From Glacieibacterium arshaanense (GTDB lineage Bacteria > Pseudomonadota > Alphaproteobacteria > Sphingomonadales > Sphingomonadaceae): a stretch of DNA of 64,000 nucleotides. Both the position numbers and the translations under genes were made by a program. This document shows, in pieces, positions 59,528 through 64,000 of the stretch; the stretch's first letter is position 1, and every line of letters begins with the position of its first letter. The stretch is from assembly GCF_004681125.1 (NCBI RefSeq), contig NZ_SIHO01000001.1:1003149-1067148 (forward strand), written 5' to 3'. The notes beneath the pieces were generated by a model. That model saw nothing but the letters and a program-made list of their open reading frames with translations. It did not search any database and was not told where the DNA came from.

Positions 59528-61731
59528 GCCGCGGTCTCCGCTGCTTTGGGTTTGGGATAGCCATAAATGGTGTCGAGCGTCGGGAAGCCGGTCAGCGCAT
59601 GGCTGGCGAGTTTGCCGCTCATCACCGTGCCTTCGAAGCTGCCGACGTTGAGCCCGGTGTAGATCCAGTCGCCGGCAATGGCGAGATTGGTGAAGCCGGT
59701 TTCCCACGCCTTGATGCGGCACGCGGTGCTGCCCGGCGGCGAGGTGACATAGCGTTCGGTTGGGTCGATGTTGGCGCGCCAGAACTGGCTTTCGAAGCGC
59801 GGGATGCCGCGAATTGCTTCAGGTGCATTGGCCGGCAAATTGGCATTTGGACGTGTATCGACGAGGAGGTTGAAATCGAGGCAGATCGGGTCGCCGGGCG
59901 GGTTCCAGCCATCGGGCGTACCCTTGGGCAGGATGAAACCCGTCGTCGCCTGAAGATATTGGATGCACTGGTAGCGCACGCGTGCGTGCTGGCGGTACGG
60001 GTAGTCATGGTCGCTGAACGGCGGCTGTGGGCCATATTCATCCATGACGCCGCTGAAGTACCATAGGCCTTTCGGCGTGTTGTCGGCAGGCCAGTTTTCC
60101 ATCGGAATCAGGTGATGAAAATCGACCATGCCATTAATCGGCGCCACGAAAGTGCCCGACACTGCGGTATCGTTGCCCGTGTAGGGTATATCCCAACCGA
60201 GTGTGGTCGAATCCTCCTTGAGCCAGATCTGCATGGTCTGCGTCAGCACTGCAGGGATGCCCTTGACCATCTTGTCCCACGCCGGATTAGTCTTGATGAG
60301 CTCATGGCAGAGGTATGGCACCGCGCCGATCGAGATGGCGAATACAAGCTCGTCAAAGCCGTCGGGGCCGTCGCCGGCGGTCAACGTCATCTGCTTGACC
60401 GGCTTCCACGGCGTCCACCAAGATTCGAGGTCGATCTTGCGGATACCGTGGTCGGGGCCGGTACGTTCGCCGGGGTCGGGATCGAGCACGCCGGCCTTGA
60501 TCTTGTCGCCTTGGACAAGCTGGTCATAGAGCGGCTCGGCGGGCCAGCATGGCAAGCCCTTGACCGGCACCAGGGGCTGGTATTCGGCGCCGGCTGACTT
60601 GTCCTTGAGCGTCGCCTGCACGCCGATATCGACCGAGATGATTTTATGCTTGCCCGGATTTGCCGGGTCGGGGCCGACGTGCAAGCCTTCGACCTTGTGG
60701 AAGAAGTGGAATTTGACGCCGCGCTTCTTCAGCACTTCATAGAGCGGCGCGATCATCGTTTCGCCGGTGCCCGCCGCAAAGGCGTAAACGGCATAGCCGA
60801 GGTATGCGAAGCTGCGCAGCGTCCAGTGCAGATAGGTGCCCGCCGCCATCACAGGTTGCCGCGTCGTGTCGCCGTGCGGGTTCTGGTACGACAGGTTGAT
60901 GGTGTTGATGGCGAGCGACGAGGTCAGCGTCATCGGGCTGGCGCCATTGGCCTTGAGCCAATCGCCCCAGTCCTGATCGTCGAGCTGGTCATAGCCGTTT
61001 TCGATGACATTGGCGTGGATGGCGCCGCGCATCAGCGCCAGCATGTAGTCGGTGAGCAGGAACAGGTGGCGCAGAGTGTCGCTGTCGTCGATCTTGCTGA
61101 GCAGGTGCGCGTAGAGCCACCGCCACGCCTTATCGATGATTTCGAACACCGGATGGTTCGGGCCGTGCGCGAGGTCCTTTTCGAGCGCGTCGATGGCCGA
61201 ATCGAACAGTTTCTGGAAAAAATTGAGCTCGAGACCGTGGCCCTTGGCGTGGGCGGCGTGTTCGTGGTGTATGAACTTCAGGAGTTCAAGAACCGAGATA
61301 AGGCCTTGTTCGATCTTGGCAAATTTCTCCGGGTGCGCCGGATCATAGTCGTTCGGCGGGAAACGGAACGGCCATTTCTTGAACTGGCCGTCGATGAATT
61401 CCCACATGATCACCGAACTCATCGGCACCATCGCCGTATCGAAGCTGTGGATCGGCATCGTCGACGGCCGGTCGAGCTCGTCATAGATCGCCTTCACCAG
61501 GGGGATGGCGTTGTAATAGCTGCCGAGAAAGCCGTGGATGCCATGTTCTTCGATGCGACCATTGTCGCCGCGCGAAGAGGCGCACTTGCCGCCAAGACGC
61601 CAGCCGAGTTGGTGCAGATGGACTTCGTACCGGTCTTGCCACCCGGGCTGACTGGTCAGTTCGAATGCGGTCGTCAGACCACCGATACCGCCACCCAGGA
61701 TGCGGATAACCTTGCGCCGTGCTTCAACCAT
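59524..61731 (-). CDS. Large FAD-dependent oxidoreductase, amine-oxidase / phytoene-desaturase-like
   Basis: The 735-residue flavoprotein has the FAD motif LGGGIGGLTTAFEL, the GWRLGGKCASSRG signature that follows it in phytoene-desaturase and hydroxysqualene-dehydroxylase relatives, GIHGFLGSYYN, and the C-terminal AGDWIYTGLNVGSFEGTVMSG that closes the FAD site. The middle has about 250 residues more than typical members (helical, with HHEHAAHAKGHG), so it may be a distinct subfamily. It is cotranscribed with an SDR. Desaturation or isomerisation of a lipid or isoprenoid is possible. Confidence 0.88.
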   Translation of the reverse strand: MVEARRKVIRILGGGIGGLTTAFELTSQPGWQDRYEVHLHQLGWRLGGKCASSRGDNGRIEEHGIHGFLGSYYNAIPLVKAIYDELDRPSTMPIHSFDTAMVPMSSVIMWEFIDGQFKKWPFRFPPNDYDPAHPEKFAKIEQGLISVLELLKFIHHEHAAHAKGHGLELNFFQKLFDSAIDALEKDLAHGPNHPVFEIIDKAWRWLYAHLLSKIDDSDTLRHLFLLTDYMLALMRGAIHANVIENGYDQLDDQDWGDWLKANGASPMTLTSSLAINTINLSYQNPHGDTTRQPVMAAGTYLHWTLRSFAYLGYAVYAFAAGTGETMIAPLYEVLKKRGVKFHFFHKVEGLHVGPDPANPGKHKIISVDIGVQATLKDKSAGAEYQPLVPVKGLPCWPAEPLYDQLVQGDKIKAGVLDPDPGERTGPDHGIRKIDLESWWTPWKPVKQMTLTAGDGPDGFDELVFAISIGAVPYLCHELIKTNPAWDKMVKGIPAVLTQTMQIWLKEDSTTLGWDIPYTGNDTAVSGTFVAPINGMVDFHHLIPMENWPADNTPKGLWYFSGVMDEYGPQPPFSDHDYPYRQHARVRYQCIQYLQATTGFILPKGTPDGWNPPGDPICLDFNLLVDTRPNANLPANAPEAIRGIPRFESQFWRANIDPTERYVTSPPGSTACRIKAWETGFTNLAIAGDWIYTGLNVGSFEGTVMSGKLASHALTGFPTLDTIYGYPKPKAAETAA

Positions 61732-61821
61732 GCTGCTACTCTCCCCCGACGAGCGGCGCATGATAGCGCCTTGCGAGTGAAGTCTAGACCGGAAATCTAT
61801 CGGGTAGAAGTGCCCCCGGCC

Positions 61822-63492
61822 CTACCCGTCCCAGCCGGCGCCGCGCAGCGCAGTTGCGAAGCGTTCAAGGTCTTCGGGGTTGGTGAACGGGTGCCCCATC
61901 TTCATGCCGCGCATCGTGTAGCGCGGCATCAGTTCAACGCCCTCGGTATAGGCGGCGCGCGCCTGCGCGGCGTCCCCATTTGCGAAGTGGCACGCGGCGC
62001 GCAGGAAATGCAGGAAGAAATAGTCGGGGCGGCGCGCGCAGGCATCCGCGGCATAGCCCGCCGCCTCGGCAAATCGTTCCGCGATGAAGCAGGCGATCGC
62101 CTTGCTGCGAAACCAAAGGAAGGCGTGGGTATTGTTGGGGCTGGCCTTGATGGCGCGGTCGCTCATCTTGATTGCCTCGTCGGTGCGGCCGGCAAAGGCC
62201 AGCAGTCGGCCGAGCTCGCCGGCGGCGGCCACGTCATAAGGGTTCAGTTCAAGTGCACGGCGTTCTTCGGCCATCGCCTGCTCGCTTTGCCCGAGCATCG
62301 ACAGCACGACACCGAGCGCCTGATGCGCGCTGCTGTCGGCGCCGTCGAGCGACACCGCACGCATCGCCATCGCATGCGCCTCGCCAATCAGCGCAGCCGG
62401 GTCCTTGGCGACGCCGGCCCATATATCGTTGAGCTTAGCGAGCGCCAGCATCGACAAGGTAGGTACATCGTCAGGCGCGAGTTCAAGTGCCTTGGTCAGC
62501 CATTCCTGCGCCTGATGGCCGTCTGACACCGACGGCCGCCAGAAATGGTAGCGGCCGCGCATGAACAGGTCCCAGTGCGCGAGGTCGCGAGTGCGCTGGA
62601 ACGACTGCGTCTGTTCGCGGCCAAGCAGCGCCGGTTCGAGAGCGCTGACAATGGCGGTGACGATTTCGTCCTGCACCGCAAACAGATCGTCGATAGGCCG
62701 GTCGAAGCGGCCCGACCAGACAGTATCATCAGCCTCGCCGTCGATGAGGTCGGCGGCAACTCGAATGGCGCGACCCATACGGCGGACCTGGCCGCGTAGC
62801 AAATAGCGCACGCCGAGGTCGCTGCAGATGGTCTTGGTATCGACGTCTTCGGCGTTATAGGTCAGCGATGATTGCCGCGAAATCACTTCAATCAGGTGCG
62901 ATTTGGCGAGCCCGGCAATGATGTCTTCGGCAACGGCCTCGGCGAAATAGCCCTGTTCCTCGTCACCGCTGGCATGGCGGAATTCGAGCACCGCGAGCGA
63001 TGGCCGGCTGCGGCGCTTGGGTGCAGCGGCAGCGCGCGGCCGCCTCTGGCGTTCACCGCGCAGCACGGCTTGCACGACCTCGAACATCGCGTTGAACTGC
63101 GGGTGGTCGCAATCGCCGTTCCAGTCATGCAGCGGCACGCACTGGATCTGCCCGAAGCCTAGAGGTGGCGACACCGGGTCGAGTGTCACCGGCAGATAGA
63201 CGCCGCGCTCCTTGGCATGGCTGGCTTCGTCCTGGACGAACTCGCCGTCGGGTCCGACGGAAGCTTCGCTCCACATGACGATGACGCAGCGCGCGCCCGA
63301 CAGGTTCTCGGCAATTGTCTGGCGCCATCGCGCACCGCCGCCGATACCAACATCCCACCACACTTCCAGCCCCTTGGACTGCAGCGCGTCGACCAACGGC
63401 TGCACGCGCGCGCGGTCCTCGTGTTTGTACGAGATGAAGACGTCCGCCAAAACTTTGTCCGACCCTGATTCAAACTCAAACGCACCAACCAT
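61822..63492 (-). CDS. TIR-domain protein with TolB-N-like and TPR domains
   Basis: The 556-residue protein starts with a TIR_2-type domain (about 15-140): DVFISYKHEDRARV, LEVWWD, and EFVQDEASHAKERG with a Glu that could serve as the NADase residue. PPLGFGQIQ follows. Next is a domain like the TolB N-terminal / adenylate-cyclase-associated segment (about 165-300, PSLAVLEFRHASGDEEQGYF). TPR repeats (about 330-540) end the protein. No signal peptide or membrane segment is seen. The family is common in alphaproteobacteria; defence or signalling roles are only inferred. Confidence 0.9.
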   Translation of the reverse strand: MVGAFEFESGSDKVLADVFISYKHEDRARVQPLVDALQSKGLEVWWDVGIGGGARWRQTIAENLSGARCVIVMWSEASVGPDGEFVQDEASHAKERGVYLPVTLDPVSPPLGFGQIQCVPLHDWNGDCDHPQFNAMFEVVQAVLRGERQRRPRAAAAPKRRSRPSLAVLEFRHASGDEEQGYFAEAVAEDIIAGLAKSHLIEVISRQSSLTYNAEDVDTKTICSDLGVRYLLRGQVRRMGRAIRVAADLIDGEADDTVWSGRFDRPIDDLFAVQDEIVTAIVSALEPALLGREQTQSFQRTRDLAHWDLFMRGRYHFWRPSVSDGHQAQEWLTKALELAPDDVPTLSMLALAKLNDIWAGVAKDPAALIGEAHAMAMRAVSLDGADSSAHQALGVVLSMLGQSEQAMAEERRALELNPYDVAAAGELGRLLAFAGRTDEAIKMSDRAIKASPNNTHAFLWFRSKAIACFIAERFAEAAGYAADACARRPDYFFLHFLRAACHFANGDAAQARAAYTEGVELMPRYTMRGMKMGHPFTNPEDLERFATALRGAGWDG

Positions 63493-63654
63493 AGTGATTT
63501 TATAGTTTCATCCCGCGCTGGCTGCCGGGACAGCCGCTCATTTTTGGATTGGCAGCATTATCACCCTATCGGTTAGCACATGCAGCTTTACCGTTGAAAT
63601 TGTTCGCGGGCAACGATTCATCGTGCTGAAGTAGAGACAGATGCTTGGCTGGGG

Positions 63655-63999
63655 TTATGTCGTCGCCGCTGCTAGCAAGCGCTTGTAAAGCGCCGATGCT
63701 GCGGCCAGCAAAGCCGGATCGACGCCTTCGGTTGGCACACGGCGTGCGGTCGAATCACGAATATCGGCACCGCTCGCAACGAACGCCGCTGGGTCGGAAA
63801 GTTTCAGCTTTGCCGCAAGCGCCGTCATCACCTGCGTGGGATTGGCGCACAGCGCCTCATGGCCAACGAGGATAATCCGGCTGCGATGCTGCTCGAGCAG
63901 ATGCGTGTAAGCGGCGACCCAATAGGCCAGCCAGAAATCAAGCGTAAGCGGGTCGCGATGGGTCGTCGTTAACAGCCAGCCATCGAAATCAACGGGTTT
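63655..63999 (-). CDS. Sulfotransferase-like protein, C-terminal part (5' end outside window)
   Basis: The minus strand is open from base 63999 to a TAA at 63655, giving the last 114 residues. The part reads DPLTLDFWLAYWVAAYTHLLEQH, then ILVGHEALCANP and a C-terminal RRVPTEGVDPALLAAASALYKRLL. This pattern is like the C-terminal half of bacterial sulfotransferase-family proteins, which use PAPS. The PAPS-binding loop would lie outside the window, so the assignment is moderate. Confidence 0.6.
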   Translation of the reverse strand, partial: KPVDFDGWLLTTTHRDPLTLDFWLAYWVAAYTHLLEQHRSRIILVGHEALCANPTQVMTALAAKLKLSDPAAFVASGADIRDSTARRVPTEGVDPALLAAASALYKRLLAAATT

Positions 64000-64000
64000 G

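Noticed and set aside
60646-62526. 626-codon plus-strand frame spanning the FAD oxidoreductase and TIR gene
   Set aside because: It crosses the intergenic gap of two real minus-strand genes and is Arg/Val-rich without motifs.

Overview
The window is a high-GC chromosomal segment of an alphaproteobacterium, most likely of the order Sphingomonadales. This rests on gene order and gene style: dusB-ntrB-ntrC-ntrY-ntrX-hfq-hflX in one run, an IspD-IspF fusion, class II DAHP synthase, and a packed mltB-rlpA-dacC-tmk-holB-metG-tatD-mazG array. The genus cannot be told from the sequence. No insertion sequence, integrase, prophage block or CRISPR array is visible.

Layout. (1) 1-4.7 kb: a TetR regulator diverges from an SDR / 2-hydroxychromene-carboxylate-isomerase-like / crotonase operon and faces an acyl-CoA ligase; this looks like a small CoA-dependent catabolic module with its own operators. 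(2) 4.8-8.4 kb: a coupled sulfatase and GH3 glycosidase, both exported. (3) 8.7-17.9 kb: a collinear catabolic cluster with three paralogous D-aminoacylase-like amidohydrolases, a BKACE-type beta-keto acid cleavage enzyme, two tiny proteins (one LysM-like), an epoxide hydrolase and a FAD-dependent epoxidase-like monooxygenase. All three amidohydrolases lack two metal-ligand histidines of classical D-aminoacylase. This is the best candidate here for an undescribed pathway. (4) 17.95-20 kb: a QseBC/TctDE-like two-component system. (5) 20.2-27 kb: a 2255-residue secreted RTX protein combining FG-GAP repeats, an integrin beta-I-like MIDAS domain, cadherin-like repeats and a type I secretion C-terminus; it is the most striking single gene. 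(6) 27.2-28.9 kb: an exported YtcJ-like amidohydrolase with altered metal ligands. (7) 29-39 kb: tRNA-Glu, DAHP synthase, glutathione reductase, a GFA-like protein, CinA/PncC, IspDF, a lipoprotein, an exported GH13 amylase with a LacI-type operator, a POT transporter and a CYTH-CHAD protein. (8) 39.1-48.5 kb: the dusB/ntr/hfq/hflX regulatory locus. (9) 58.5 down to 48.6 kb, minus strand: a ten-gene array from mltB to a GH84 hexosaminidase, with most genes overlapping or tightly spaced, covering peptidoglycan turnover, dTMP synthesis, clamp loading, tRNA charging and nucleotide clean-up. (10) 58.6-64 kb: tRNA-Ser, an SDR and a large FAD oxidoreductase in an operon, a TIR-TolB-TPR protein, and the 3' end of a sulfotransferase-like gene.

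Several near-perfect palindromes sit in front of the accessory operons (620-690, 4683-4698, 8461-8474, 8540-8566, 36155-36168). They suggest that these modules are separately controlled by local or distant repressors. All family assignments were made by reading motifs; no database search was run.
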